Origin: Salticus scenicus
Taxonomy: Eukaryota > Arthropoda > Arachnida > Araneae > Salticidae
NCBI GenBank assembly: GCA_963930645.1
Contig: OZ005654.1
Coordinates: 44,880,686-44,944,685, forward strand
DNA length: 64,000 bases
Reading direction: 5' to 3'
Under the pieces are notes generated by a model. It made no database searches. It saw only the letters and a list, made by a program, of their open reading frames with translations, and was not told where the DNA came from. Shown here piece by piece: positions 1-12,900 of the stretch. Each line of letters starts with the position of its first letter. Position 1 is the first letter of the stretch. Position numbers and translations under genes: made by a program.

Positions 1-488
1 AATTGTATGCAGTAGTTCCTGAGATATAGCTTTCCCTTAACTTGTGGAAATCGCTGTATAGCAGCACCACCTGCAGGCCAATAAGCATTCAAATTGAATC
101 AGCACAATGTCTTATAATGACCTTCTTATATATTAAGTTTTGTTTGATTATACGCAATAGATCCTGAGATATAGCCTCCCCTTAAGTTGCGAAAAACACT
201 GTATAGCTGCGCCACCTGTTGAGCAGTTGACACTAAAAGTTGATAGGCAGTAATATAGGTCAATGTGCATCTACATATAAATTTATATACAATTCTGAGC
301 TGTGGTTTCAGAGATACAGTTGCCACAAAATTTTTGTCTCACACACACACACAGACAGACAAACAGGCATTTTCTAAAAATCGTAAAATTGTGTTCTAGA
401 CCTCTCAAAATGTGTAAATCTGTCGAAAACTGAAAGTCGAAATTTTTTACGAATCCAATACTTTCTTTTATTGAATATAGAAGAAAGT
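1..488 (+). repeat. Hairpin-ended repeat, family A (left edge cut by window)
   Basis: Begins inside a roughly 130-bp tandem unit (two units visible: sequence around 20-110 resembles 150-235) and continues into a CA/GA-rich stretch at 340-360. It ends with a stem-loop whose arms are at 460-471 and 477-488 (consensus ACTTTCTTCTAT / ATAGAAGAAAGT, one mismatch here). The same layout recurs at 28873-29885, 61172-61870 and about 62083-62956. Class unknown; a Helitron/Helentron-like non-autonomous element is my inference. Confidence 0.75.
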
Positions 489-812
489 AATAAATAAAGA
501 ATGTCTCCTAATCAAAGAAATTTCCCTGCATTAATTAAGGAATCATCTGAAAACCACACTAATCAAGGGGTACCTGTAGTATGTTTTGTTGCAAATATTG
601 CACTGTATTAAATAATATGCTAATATGCATATTGTTCAGAGTGTTGAAAAAATATTTTAGTTCATAATAAATGAAGAATGATCAATTTTTAAAATTGGAT
701 ATTTGTAATTTTTTGGATATTTCAAATTTAGGTATGTAATAATATTGTTAATAACAACAGTAATAATTTTAAAACTGTTTTATTATTAATCTATTTTTAT
801 TTTTGTATTTAG
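489..812 (+). other. 3' part of an FHOD intron, nothing else seen
   Basis: AT-rich sequence ending in a T-rich tract and the AG acceptor at 811-812 used by exon 1 of this window. A short open stretch at about 501-611 has no splice-site or family support. Confidence 0.6.
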
Positions 813-956
813 ACATTGAATGGTATACCAGATCAAGATTCCTATTATGACATAGTCGATAGTTTAGAAGAACAGGGTATGGAAAATGTGATACAGTATT
901 ATATGTCCAAACAGGGTACAGATCTTGATCTTCTTCAACAGTTTCAAATATATGAG
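813..956 (+). CDS. FHOD: FHOD exon 1 of window (end of FH3)
   Basis: 48 codons in phase 0. The peptide contains LNGIPDQDSYYDIVDSLEEQ followed by GMENVIQYYM and GTDLDLLQQFQIYE, matching the conserved C-terminal part of the FHOD FH3/armadillo region (vertebrate proteins have a very similar LPDQDTFYD...LEEQGME segment). Acceptor TTTAG ends at 812; donor GTAAAT starts at 957. The exon opens mid-protein, so earlier exons lie to the left of the window. Confidence 0.93.
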
Positions 957-3900
957 GTAAATGAAATCAGTTATTTAATGCAGTCACTTTAGAAAATATT
1001 AAATTGTTACTACTAGTTAGTCTTTGTGGGCTTAGCAGTCGATATTTCAAAGAGAATTTGTTTCCAAATTTATTGTGCCTTGTCTGGTTAGCTTTCAAAA
1101 CAGTTTAAATCTTTTAGCATTGATTTACATGTTATCATTATAAAAATAATTACAATATACAGTAGAGCACCAATTATCTGCGCAATTGGGTGGCAATCGT
1201 TAATAACCCAAAAAACAGAGTATAATGGGGTGCAAACATGAAAAAAATTCACGCCAGAACCAGGGTTAGAAATAAGCGGTCGTTAGTCACATTTTACGAC
1301 CAGTTTTTTTCATTTTGACACCTAGAATTCCAATCATAGGTGCCATATTTGATGCCTGGAATTTTTCCTCATCATACCTAATAATTTTCCCAATCCCATC
1401 AGACTGTAAACAAGTCTATTTCAGTCAATTGAACCTAATAAAAACTGATTTAAGAAATCATATCTCTATGAAAGTAGTTGACGATTTGTTAATGATTAAA
1501 TTAAACAGCCCTAAATTGGAAGATTTCTGCCTAGAAAATGCTATTAAATTGTGGTGGAATGGTGTATCTTCTGGGTGAAGAATGAATTTGCGATTTTAAA
1601 TATGTAGGTTTAATATTGTCAATGTAATTACATTCATTACATAAATCTTTTTTATATAATCTTGCTTATATTATTTACAAGTTGATACTTTATTATTATC
1701 TTTTTTTTTTTTTTTTAATATACATATTGAATTATAGATGACACCTAGATTTTTCATTGCTCAAAAAAATTTAATACAGGCGTCATTTTGATGCCTAGTT
1801 TCAAAATTCTTATTTCTAACACTGGGCAGAACAATATAACCCCTATTTCTAAAGTCAAAAAATTCATTTCCTCCTAAAACCGTCAAAAAATTCCAAGTAG
1901 GCCTATAGAATTATGATGCACAGTAAACATGTTGGTAATTTTCAAGCTTTGCACTGTAGAACCTATTGTATTTTCCTTGTTGTTGGCTTGAATTAAAATT
2001 AGGTTTTTTGGAGATTAGTGATTTAAATTGTTTTTCATGGCTTTTGCACCCGCAGGTAATCGGTGCTTTACTGTACTATGATCACTATTGCAACCATATG
2101 ATACAACACAATCATGTGATTAATCAAATATTCTGATATATATTACCACCTGCAAACTAATGTGGATGCATAATTGTAAGAACTTTTTTTTTTTATTTAT
2201 TTAACTATGTTTCTAATTAAAAATAATAAAACTCAAGTAAGTCGATAATGCTTCAATTCTTGTTAACCTTTTTCCTGATATTTTATTTGCAGTATAGGGT
2301 TGCTACTCTTTAGATTCAAGACAGGATATGGCACCTAAAAAGCAAATTTTGAAAAACATGCTAAACAGTAGACAAAATTACATCTTTACTGAAATTTATC
2401 AAAACTATAGAAATAATATAGTAAAACAAAAATCTTAAATTCTCTTAATAAAAAAAAAGGGGACTAAGAAAGAAGTATTCTGCAAAAGAAATAAATTTAC
2501 TACATATAAGTGTTAAATGCTAATGCAGTTAAGAACTCTGTTAATATATAAAATATTGAAGTTTTCTTGTTTCAAACAATGTGAATCTTAACCCTAAATA
2601 AACCTAACAACTTATTTACCTTAGTTAATATGTAGTATATATATAATTTAACTTATTTAAGACACAATAATTCATAATAAAATACAATAAAATGAAAAAG
2701 TGTATTACATTTAAAGTAGCTATGCATTTTTTTTTTTTTTTTTTTTTTTTTGTCTGAAAATTATATATGTGAATCTTTCATAACCATATTCTGCTATATA
2801 AAATCTTTAAAAATCTTATCCATTTGTCTATAAATAAAAATATCTTTTTTATTATAGGCTGTCCTAAAACATGAAGATGGAATTCCAGATACAAAACCTT
2901 TACCTTTAGACTCAAGGTTTAGGTACATACTCTAAATTTTTCATTTCTATATGTTTTATTATAAATAAAATTCTATAAAACGAATTAATTTACTGTTGAT
3001 ATACTACTGTTGAACCCTGTTATAGCGAACCATTTACGGAGCCAATAAAAAGTTCACTATATTTATTTTGTTCAGCTGGGACTGCTGAAAAAGTTCACTA
3101 TAGTTGAGAGTTTACTATATACTCTGTTCATTATAGTGAAGTTTGACTGCATTTGTGTTCTATTAAATTCCTTTTAATTGATGATATGTAGGAATGAAAT
3201 TGTTTTTCCTTTTTCCCTTCACTTTTTTTTTTACTGATAACTTTTTATATTTAGAACGTATAATTTTGTTTTCTACAACATCTTGCCTATATATATATAA
3301 AGACAGTATTTTTAGAACAGAATCTTTAGCTATTAATTTTACTGAATGTACTTACTACAACTTCTTTATATTTGCTACGTATTATAAAAGAGTTTTCTAT
3401 GCATTTACAGCAAAACTGGACATAAATTAAAGCTTTAAAGAAAAAAATTAAGTGATTAAGCAATTCAATTTTCTATCTGCTCAACTGTATGGTATTTCTC
3501 ATTTGTGCAGTTAAATACTTAATTTTTATTATATGATACATTTTTAATTCTAGTTTATTATTATCTAGTGATCACATTTAAATTACAGTTGGATTCTAAA
3601 TTTAATTTGAAACATGCTCTTTGTTTATTTTATAAAATGTGTTTGATTTTTGCAAAAAAAAAAAAAAAAAAAATTGCACTTAACTTTCTGAACATTTAGT
3701 AGTTATCAAGCGTTACATGTGAATCGTGAATAATCCAATAAATAAACAAGAGTGGATGTAATAAATGTATTTTGCTTCAAGTTTGTGCGTTTGTACAATG
3801 GACTGCAATTTCTTTTGTGCATACCTGTAAAATAATGTAAAAAGTAACTCGCAATTGCCAGTAAAAAATCATTCGGTAGCAAAACTGTAAAATATATATC

Positions 3901-6900
3901 AGTGTTTCTGTCTCTTTCAAATAATTTAATGTATTTCATATAATTAATCCCAATAAGACATAATATGTGTGAATTTTTTTTATACTTTCCAAAGAAAGAA
4001 TTATATAGGGTAAGTGCACTAGTGATTGACACTTTTAGAGCAATCTCTGATGTTTTTAATGTTCTAGTCATCAGAAAATATTTTTAGAAATCTTAAGTTA
4101 GTACATATGGTATGAAAAACATTCAGAACTGCATATATGTTAAAATATATACATTTGATAGCAATTATTATTTTTTTTTTTCTTTTTTTTTATGAATTTT
4201 CATTTGACACCCATTCAATGTTCCAGTAATTGACCCTGCCAATTTTTCATTTTATCAGTCATTGGCACCCTATGTTCCAGTGTTTGACACTGCTAGCTAT
4301 TCATTTTACCAGTTATTAGCACCTTATGCTCCAGTGTTTGACAGAAAATGTTAAAATTCTTATATGTAAAATATATGATTTTATTATTTTTCTTATTTAT
4401 TAATTATTTTGGGATAGATGTCAATTACTGGGGCACCTATCCTAAGTAAAATGGACATCTTTTTCCATAATGATTAAACAATATAATACTTTTTTTTTTT
4501 TCTGTTTTAAAGATTTTAACATTTCTAAAACAAACTTCCATAATTTGAGTTCTTGGACTGTAATGCATTGGAATTTTACTTTGCATCCCTGTAAAAGACT
4601 TTAAATCGTGCACTGGTGAAAAACTATGTAGTTCTTGTAGTGATCACCTTCAACATGCCTACCCAATTTTATTTTTATCGTATCTAGAGTTTATCTGTTA
4701 GCACACTTCATGTAACTTGAGTTCATTGGCTGTGATAAAGATTTTTTTTTTTTTTTTTTCTATTCCTGTAAAAGAACTATAAGTCTTATACTCATCAAAA
4801 TCTATGCAAGTTGTATAACAGTTTACCTGTAACATGCCTAATAATTTTTAGCCCAATATAATGAAGTGTTCAAAAGCTATTATATTTCACTCACACACAA
4901 TCTCTTAGATTTTTTTTTTTTCAGGATTGCAATACATCTTTTACATAGTCTATGTACTAAAAGTTAAAAGGTATTATCTGTAGAATAGTTCACCCCATGA
5001 CAAAAAGATATGTACAAAGGGCTTTTTCTTTGATTTTTCATAAAATAACACTATTCCCAGACTAATTTTTGTTTTAAGACTAATTTAGAAAAGTTTTAAG
5101 ACTAAAATTTTTCTAATTTAAGACTACACTCTGCGACAAAAAGTTAGGAACAAAGAGTTTTTTTTTTTTTTAATTTTTCATAAAATAACATTATCTAAAT
5201 TGTGCTGATCATTTATTATCATAACAAAATATTATCAAACAAAAACATATTAAATATTTGAACCATATTCAAAATATTCATATTCAAAATAATCATATTC
5301 AAAAATTTAAAAAAATAAACCTTTGTTCCTATCTTTTTGTCGTGGTGGTCTTAAATTAGAAAATTTTAGTCTTAAAACAAAAATTAGTCCAGGAATAGTG
5401 TTATTTTATGAAAAATCAAAGAAAAAACCCTTTGTACCTATCTTTTTGTCGCGGGGTGTATAATACCTAGAGTACAGTATCTCAGAAAGAGTACATGAAA
5501 ATTTTCTGTCGTAATGTAACCTTAAATATTTTTTTTTCCTTATTTGTTTTTTTAATTAATTTCTATATAATATTTTTGTGTAAAAGATTATTATAAATTA
5601 TTGTTATTGAGGAATCATGGAAAAATGTAGAGTTATCCTTTTTTAAACCATTTATAATATTACCACTTATAGATAAGACAATTTTTGCTTTGTGTATTTT
5701 CTACTTCTATATTTTATTTTATTTTTAATCCCAGGCAAGTTCCGAGAAGTCGGAAATCCCCTTGTGATGACAGTGACCGCAGAAAAAGTCGAAGGCATTC
5801 TGTTGGAACTGTAAGCAGCACACCTAAACCTACAACATTTCATAGTCGTTCATTAGAAAATACACCTGAAGAATCACCCTTCACATGGCAAGAGAGGTAA
5901 ATATAAGGGTGAAGCTTTTCCCTGAATTCAGAGATTTTAAAAATTTTGCTGTCTCTGATTTTCATGCTAATTATTTTGTCTTTATAAAAATTTCTCATTT
6001 TGAATGTTTAATTTGCCTATGTTTTGAATGTTTAATGTATTAAGAATAGGGCTGTTCCAATTAATTGGTTCGGTTAATCGATTAATGCTTAGTCACGATC
6101 AATTTTTTAAATCGAGTTAATCAAATCGATTAATTCAGTTAAAAATTTTCAAAATCCGATTAAAATTTTCAAACTACGAGTTAAAGTAAAAATGCTGTTC
6201 TGCCTACAAAATATTTTTTCGCATATTTTGCTAACAAACATTCTAAGAAACATCCATCAAATAATGAAAAAGAAAATAAATAAATAAATATAAATAAATA
6301 AAACCTCTCAAAAGAAGTTGTTGCACTTTTGTTGATAGAAAAAAGGGAGAGAACAGTTATTAAACAAAATGCCATTCCGTGTGCATGCTGGAGCAACACC
6401 ACCTGTCTGTAGCCTTCTACAGAAAGTGTTGACTAGGGTAATAGTATTCTCAGAAACAAGAAGCTTTCAAAAAATAGAAATGCTAAAAATTAACAAAAAA
6501 AGAAAAGAAGGAATTGAGATTTCCACTATCCCTCTGATGGGGGAAATGTCAACAGAGTTTCACAATATCTTCAAGCGTTTATTGTCTGTTCAGAATTGCT
6601 GATAGTAACTATTGAAGTAGAAACAGGAAATAGCATTCTGTGTTCTAGTCCGAAGGGACAAAGAAGCACTAAAATATAAGAATTTGAGATTTTTCTGATA
6701 ATGATATGGAATTTTTAGAATTCATTTAAAAATAGTGAAGAGCGAGATGGACATGGCCTGCAATTATATAACTAAAATATGTCTAAATTCATTCAATGTT
6801 TCTTTCAAAATTAATTGAAAAATTAATTTATTTAAAAAAAAAAAATTGAATAAGTGAAAATATTTATATAAAATTAACACTTAAAGTCACCAATTATTAC

Positions 6901-9900
6901 TCTGAAAATTGATTTAAATTTCAGCTATGAAACAGATATAATGGATTAGACAAAAATTTTTGAAGAAAAAATTTTTTTTTCTCAGTCAAACTTATGAATG
7001 ATATATATATATATATATATACACAATATGAGAGCTTTATTCATCATTGAAATAAAATTATATAAATAAAAATTAAAACTGATTAAAAATCTGATTAATC
7101 GATTAATGAACTATGATTAACCCAGTTAAAACTCTTAATCGATTCCCACCCCTAATTAAGAACTCATTAAATATCACTTATTGTAGGTATAAATGAATAG
7201 TTTTAATAATAGTCATGTAATATACCATTAGTAAGTCTCCCCTCGTCATTCTTTCTGGATCTAAGTAATAATTTTCAGTAATTTTGCTAGTTTCATACGT
7301 ATAAATAGGTTTATACAAATTGTTATAAGATTTTCAAATAGCTTTAAACTCAAACTATCACACTTTGTATTATAGTAATTCAAATATTAATCGATGCAAA
7401 ATTTCTTTCATATAGAAACAAATGAAAGTATAGAAATGTTTTATACTCTAATACAAAATTTCTGTCATCATTTGCAGATTTTATAGATGATCCAAACAAT
7501 ATCAAAAATATGTTGTTGTAATACAGTTGGACCTTTATTGAATAAAATTGCTAAATTTTGCAAAAAAAAAAAAAAAAAAAGTTTGTTATATGAATAATCC
7601 ATTAAATAAAGATTCACAATTTATAGCAGCATTAAATACTTGGCAGTTTTTTAAATTGCTACAAATTGAATAAAGTTTTCTAGTTGCTATGAAAATTAAA
7701 TCTGTTAAATGTAACCAGCTTTTTCTTGTTTATTCTTAAAAATTAAATTATTAAATAACAAGTAATTAAATTGATTTTTTTCGCTTTGTTTCATTTAAAA
7801 TATATATGTGTGTCAAAAATGTCATTTAGCTGTGTAGAAGATTATGTTCTTTTTGTGTTGTTATTCTTAGAATATCTAAAGATAATAGGTTTTTTTTAAG
7901 CTATTCTTAAATTTAAACACACTATCTGTAATACATTCATTTACATGAATTAAGCATGTGTAAATATGTAATCAAAAGATTATAGTTTGAAGCAGTTTTT
8001 AACTATTTAGATTTAGAATAACCTGAGTAATTTTGCAGTTTATTTTATGTCATTTATAATTTTGCAGTTTATTTTATGTCATTTATAATTTTGTGTATAT
8101 TTTTGACAGGTGCGCTAATCATGTTGCTGAAGCAAATAAACAAAATGGCAGTCCATTAACAAATGGCCACAGTGTATTAACAAATGGCAATGGTATGTGT
8201 GTATTGCATCTCATGTTTGTTATTTTTAATAGCATTTTGATTTTTCTCCTAAAAATGCTATGTTAGTAATGCTACATTTTTAGGGGGAGAAAAATTCTAG
8301 AACATTCATTTTATATATTTGTTTAGAATACAGTTAAAGGAAAGCAGTTTTTTCCCAATTATGCTGTAGTAATTTCTGCTTAATATGTATATCATATGCA
8401 TCTTGCTTATATATATAAAACCTCCAAAGATTTTAAGTTGTCAGTTTTTAAAATGATACTACAGAAATTATCTAAAGTTGTAAAATCAGCCTTAGTCTGC
8501 ATACCAATTGATTTCTTCAAAGACAAAAATCCTACTTCATTCAGACAGTAAAAAAAATCATTATCACTATTTATTGTAGACCACCTTGAATTTTGCATAA
8601 AAAGAAATATTTTATCACAAAATGTGGGAGTTTATTAATGCATAAAGAGGAAGTTCTGAATCAAACATAGAAGTTCAGTTCTAAATTAAATTCTGTTTAG
8701 AAAAGAATTTTTTTTTTTTTTTTTTTATTTTAGAAAATATTGATAATTTTTAAAAATGTAAAATGTTTGGAAAAGTGAAGATCTCTAATCAATAATGTTT
8801 TCTAACAACTGCTATTGTAATCTAAAACTTACATTATTACTTTATTTAAGGAAAACAGGTATAGTTTGTAAGTTTAATTTGGATTTTTATTTATATATGT
8901 ATATATATATATATATATATATTAATGATGATCTATTAAGCATAGTAGAAGCCAAGCAACAGATACAAGATCACTGAAACACCAAAGACCAATAAGATTA
9001 AAAAATAAATAAATAATTATCAGTGGATGAATATATATATATATGTTGTTGTTTTTTTTTTTTTTTTTTTTTTTTTTTCACAATAGTTTGTGGTTATTTA
9101 GAATGTGAACCTTCCACAAATGTAAACTCATGGTTCATACAGATTCCTTATACTCCTTAGAACTAAAAAAACTTTCCAAATACTACTTAGAATGCCTTAA
9201 ATGAATAAAATATTGCTTAGAAACTCCTTAAATTATCAAGACGTATAATTCATTTTAAATTTTCCTACTTTAAACATGTTTTGCTTGTGAAAAATAATTC
9301 AGTGCATTGGGATTGCAAAATGCTGAGTAATACTTTTGGAATGTATGTCATCCAGATGAAGCACAGCACATTGATTGGCTCGCATCACCCTAAAGGACCC
9401 TTCAGAGACTGGCAACTTCGGTGGTTTCTTTTGAAATCCCTTTGATGTGGGAATCGAGGCAACGCGAAGCAGGAGAGAGATTTTCTCGGCTGACAAACCT
9501 CCTACTGCAATCGAAATTGGGTCTCTTTTGCAAAAGAGCAATAAAAAGTAATGTCCTTCATTGTAAATGTGTGCAAAATTTCAAGGGTTGTTTTCGGACA
9601 ATGGATAATTTATGAGTTTTGAAGCTGTGCATATTTGCCAGTCTCTGAAGGGTCCTTAATAGTCACATCTACTTTTCACAACCATGATTTCTCTGTTCTT
9701 TTAGGTAAGATAATGAAAGTGAATGAATTAGTCTTAGGAAGCTATGGAAAGGATGAGGGTCCATAAAGGGTTTTTTTGTCCCTAAAATTGAGGAAAAAAT
9801 CAAATTGATCACACATGTGAAATTTATGCATTTAATTATTTTAGAACATGTATATTTTAAGTTTCAATAAATATTTTTTATATTATTCCAGTATTTGTTT

Positions 9901-12900
9901 GTGCCCAGGGGCTGTAAGATTCACAATTTTGCATTTTTTGCCAAAATTACCCCATTTTCTGAGACTTGACATACTGTTGCGTACTTGGGGGTTCATGAGT
10001 TGTCCGAGAATGAAAGGCGAAACTTACAAAAATTCAGTAATTTATTCACAGAAAGTTGAAGAAAAATACAGGTCTATAAACCAAGTATCAGCTTCAATTC
10101 AACCAGTAAACACTGCTTAAACAACAGCTGTCAATAGCAAATCCACAGTACAAACTGTATAGCAATAACACTTAAAGCAAGTCTCTTTCAAAGAGGCTCA
10201 AAACAATGCAACGAAGCTGGCTGAGAACTGAACAGAACTAACTTGCCTTGGCGGGAAAACACTCTTTATGTACCCCCGTAGAAAATTGTGGAAGGTTCCG
10301 GAAATTTCCGTATCTCATCAGCCAATGAGATTAGAGCTTCCATATTTGGTATATCCCTTATAAGGATTTTATCGCCAAGGTCGCCAAAAAAATCGCCAAG
10401 GTGGGAAAAAGTCGCCAAATTTGGCGCCAAATCCATTACCTGCCTTATTGGGGCTTTTTAATGCATTTTTAAGGGAAAATAAGGCTATTTCAACACTAAA
10501 ATGACTAGAAATGCACAAAATTAGCACTTCATCAACTTACTAAGCCTCTTTGAAAGAATTTATACAAAAATAAACACAATTATTTACAATTTTTTAACAA
10601 TACTTTTTTCAGACCTAGGAGTGGCTAGCTATTCTAGCTATTTGTCTTTTTTTTTTCCACATTTGTCTCTTTTAGTCTCTTTTCTAGCTTTTTTATCATG
10701 CTTTTTCCAATGATATTTTTTCTTTACCCATTTTTCCTCAAAGATTCACTTTCAGATCAATGTGATAGATTTTAACTCTTAAAGAGGTATGTCAGAAGTA
10801 TTATATACAGGCCCGGACTGGCTCTTTAGGGGGCCCTCGGCTAAAAATCTAAAAGGGGCCCCTTACCGAGGAATTTAAAGTGAACAGGATATTAAAATAC
10901 GCAATTTTTGAAAAATAGGCTTACATATTTAAAAACCACATTCATCTTTTTTTTCCACTTGGAAAGTAGTTGAGTAAAAATGTAAGCTTTTTCTGATGTA
11001 GTTTACTTACTTTCACAATAAATATTTACATAATTTTTTATACCATATATAAACTAGTTCCATGGTAGATTGCTAGATAAAATATGTTTAATAATTAATT
11101 AAAAATGAAAATGATTCATTATTTAAAAATGAGATTGTGAATTATTTTTAGCTTCAGGTCAACCAGTCACACTATTGAAGACATAATAACCTAATTCCTA
11201 CTATAAAACCTAAGTAAATATTAATAAGGGACACAATATTGATAAAATACTAAACATGTCGAAAAAAAAAATGTCCTCTTTAATTGTGATTTAGTTGATA
11301 TAAATTGTAAAAAATATTTTATAACAAAAACAAAAATGTCTCTACAAAACCTTGGTACAGTTATAGTGAACTAAATAACTCTCGCCAAGATCTTTACGCA
11401 AATGTGACGGAATGCAGTTTTGACAGTCATTTTCATTCATCACCAAAATGACATCGAAAGTTTAAAAGTCACCATGCTAGGGGGTTTCTATAATAAAGCT
11501 GTACCGATTATAATAACCGTTGCTAATGAATGAATCAGTTACCACATGCCTTTATATGAAAAACCAGATTAAAAAAAAATCGTGTTGAACTAAATGAAAT
11601 TCTATTTTGTACAAAAGTTTATGTCTATACTTAGAAGACGTAAATAGGCTACGTTTTTACCCCCTGTAAAATCTATAATTTTATAGTAAAAAAAAAGGCT
11701 GTGAAATCAGCATTGTGCAAGCGTAAAAAACATCAAGGGACGTACGGAAAACCAAATCAAGGTTCTGGCTGATTTCAATGAAATGTTTTTTATTTTTTTT
11801 ATTTTTTGAATTTTTTGAGATTTTTACATAGATAACTGATACAGAATTTTCAAAAGTTATTTTAAATGTAATGACCAGCGAATAGCAAAGCAGCCTGGCG
11901 AGGTTCACCTCGTTTTTATATAAAATATCTAATTTTTACCCGAAATAAAGAACTTCTAATTTAAAAAATTAATTTTAGAAAATTAAATATTAAAATTGTT
12001 TTGCTACTGTTTTTTCCGGTAGATAAAAGAAAACTAAATCAGTGTTGTAATACTTTGATTTTCTACATTATACTCTAAATCAATAGTAAAAAAAATCCAC
12101 TATTTAATGCAATTTTATTCGTTTTTTTTTTTTTTTTTTTTTTTTTTTTCTTTTCCGGTTAAAAATGACCTTTAGGTGTATGAAAAGCGAAGCGTTGGTA
12201 ACAGCCACTTGATTTGGACTTTTATTATAACGATTTTAGGGCAAAAACAAAACATGACAAAAAACAAAAATAAGGGCTTGGCACGAAAATGTTCTTCTGA
12301 AATTAAGAACCTCTAATTAAAAAAATAATTTTATAAAATTATATAATAGAATTTTTTGCTTGAATTTTTAAGCTAATAAACCAATTCGAGTTACCTGTAT
12401 TTACCATCTGCTCCGCTGACGAATATATCCGGTTACTGAGCTGTCATTTTTTCCATGTGACACTTATAATTCAAAATTATATAATTAGGAAATACTAGCT
12501 TTATTTTTTATTATAAAGGTCTTAAATAATAGTTATAAGGATCGTAATCATGTGCACATTTTCATTTTTAATCTTTTGTTGAAATAAGCTTTATTTTAGT
12601 ACGTAAAAAATATGTGCAGTAAAAACATTACAATTTCAGCCATTTCAGGACATTTAGTGTGGTCCTTAAAGTCCCTAATTTTGCCAAAATATTCCCTAAG
12701 TCCCCCCCCTCCCCCCTTTTTTTTTCTTTCCCTATCAAAAATCATATTTAGATATAGGTATAGAACTATAGTTCTATGCCCATGTCTTAAGTTATTCAAC
12801 AAAACCAAAAGAGTATGAATTCTTTTGACAATATATTTTTGAATTATTTGATGTGAGGAATTACACTTGGTTTACACGTGGTAGGAAATAAAAAAAAAAA

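Larger units (their letters stand above)
1160..2073. mobile_element. pogo/Tigger-like non-autonomous DNA transposon, TA target duplication
   Basis: Terminal inverted repeats: CAGTAGAGCACCAATTATCT at the left matches, with few differences, the reverse complement of the right end (CAGTAAAGCACCGATTACCT). Both ends are flanked by TA (1158-1159 and 2074-2075), the duplication made by Tc1/mariner/pogo elements. The CAGT...GCACC ends resemble pogo/Tigger termini. No pogo transposase is visible. A hAT element is inserted within it. Confidence 0.8.
957..2857 (+). other. FHOD intron 1
   Basis: 1901 bp. Holds a pogo-like element (1160-2073) with a hAT element inside it. The part from 2074 to 2857 is plain AT-rich DNA with a T tract at about 2728-2750; nothing else recognised. 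Confidence 0.85.
2923..5734 (+). other. FHOD intron 2
   Basis: 2812 bp. Contains a small pogo-like MITE (3007-3149), a 54-bp tandem repeat (4209-4344), old family B repeat sequence (about 4520-4890) and a nested inverted-repeat element (4991-5458). Between 3150 and 4200 nothing is recognised. Confidence 0.85.
5897..8109 (+). other. FHOD intron 3
   Basis: 2213 bp. Contains a hAT element at 6047-7154 and a 29-bp tandem duplication at 8029-8094 just upstream of the exon 4 acceptor. A weak TIR-like start (CAGTTGGACC) near 7523 is not paired convincingly. Otherwise AT-rich without recognisable content. Confidence 0.8.

Noticed and set aside
501..611. Short ATG-initiated open stretch before exon 1
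   Set aside because: Would need to be an extra FHOD exon, but no acceptor/donor pair in a fitting phase and no FHOD similarity.
6369..6602. 77-codon open stretch inside the hAT element 6047-7154
   Set aside because: No transposase motif recognised, and the element's length and ends fit a non-autonomous copy.
9973..10600. Possible solo LTR beginning TGTTGCGTAC
   Set aside because: GC-richer than its surroundings and TE-like, but no matching CA end, target duplication, primer-binding site or second copy could be found in the window.
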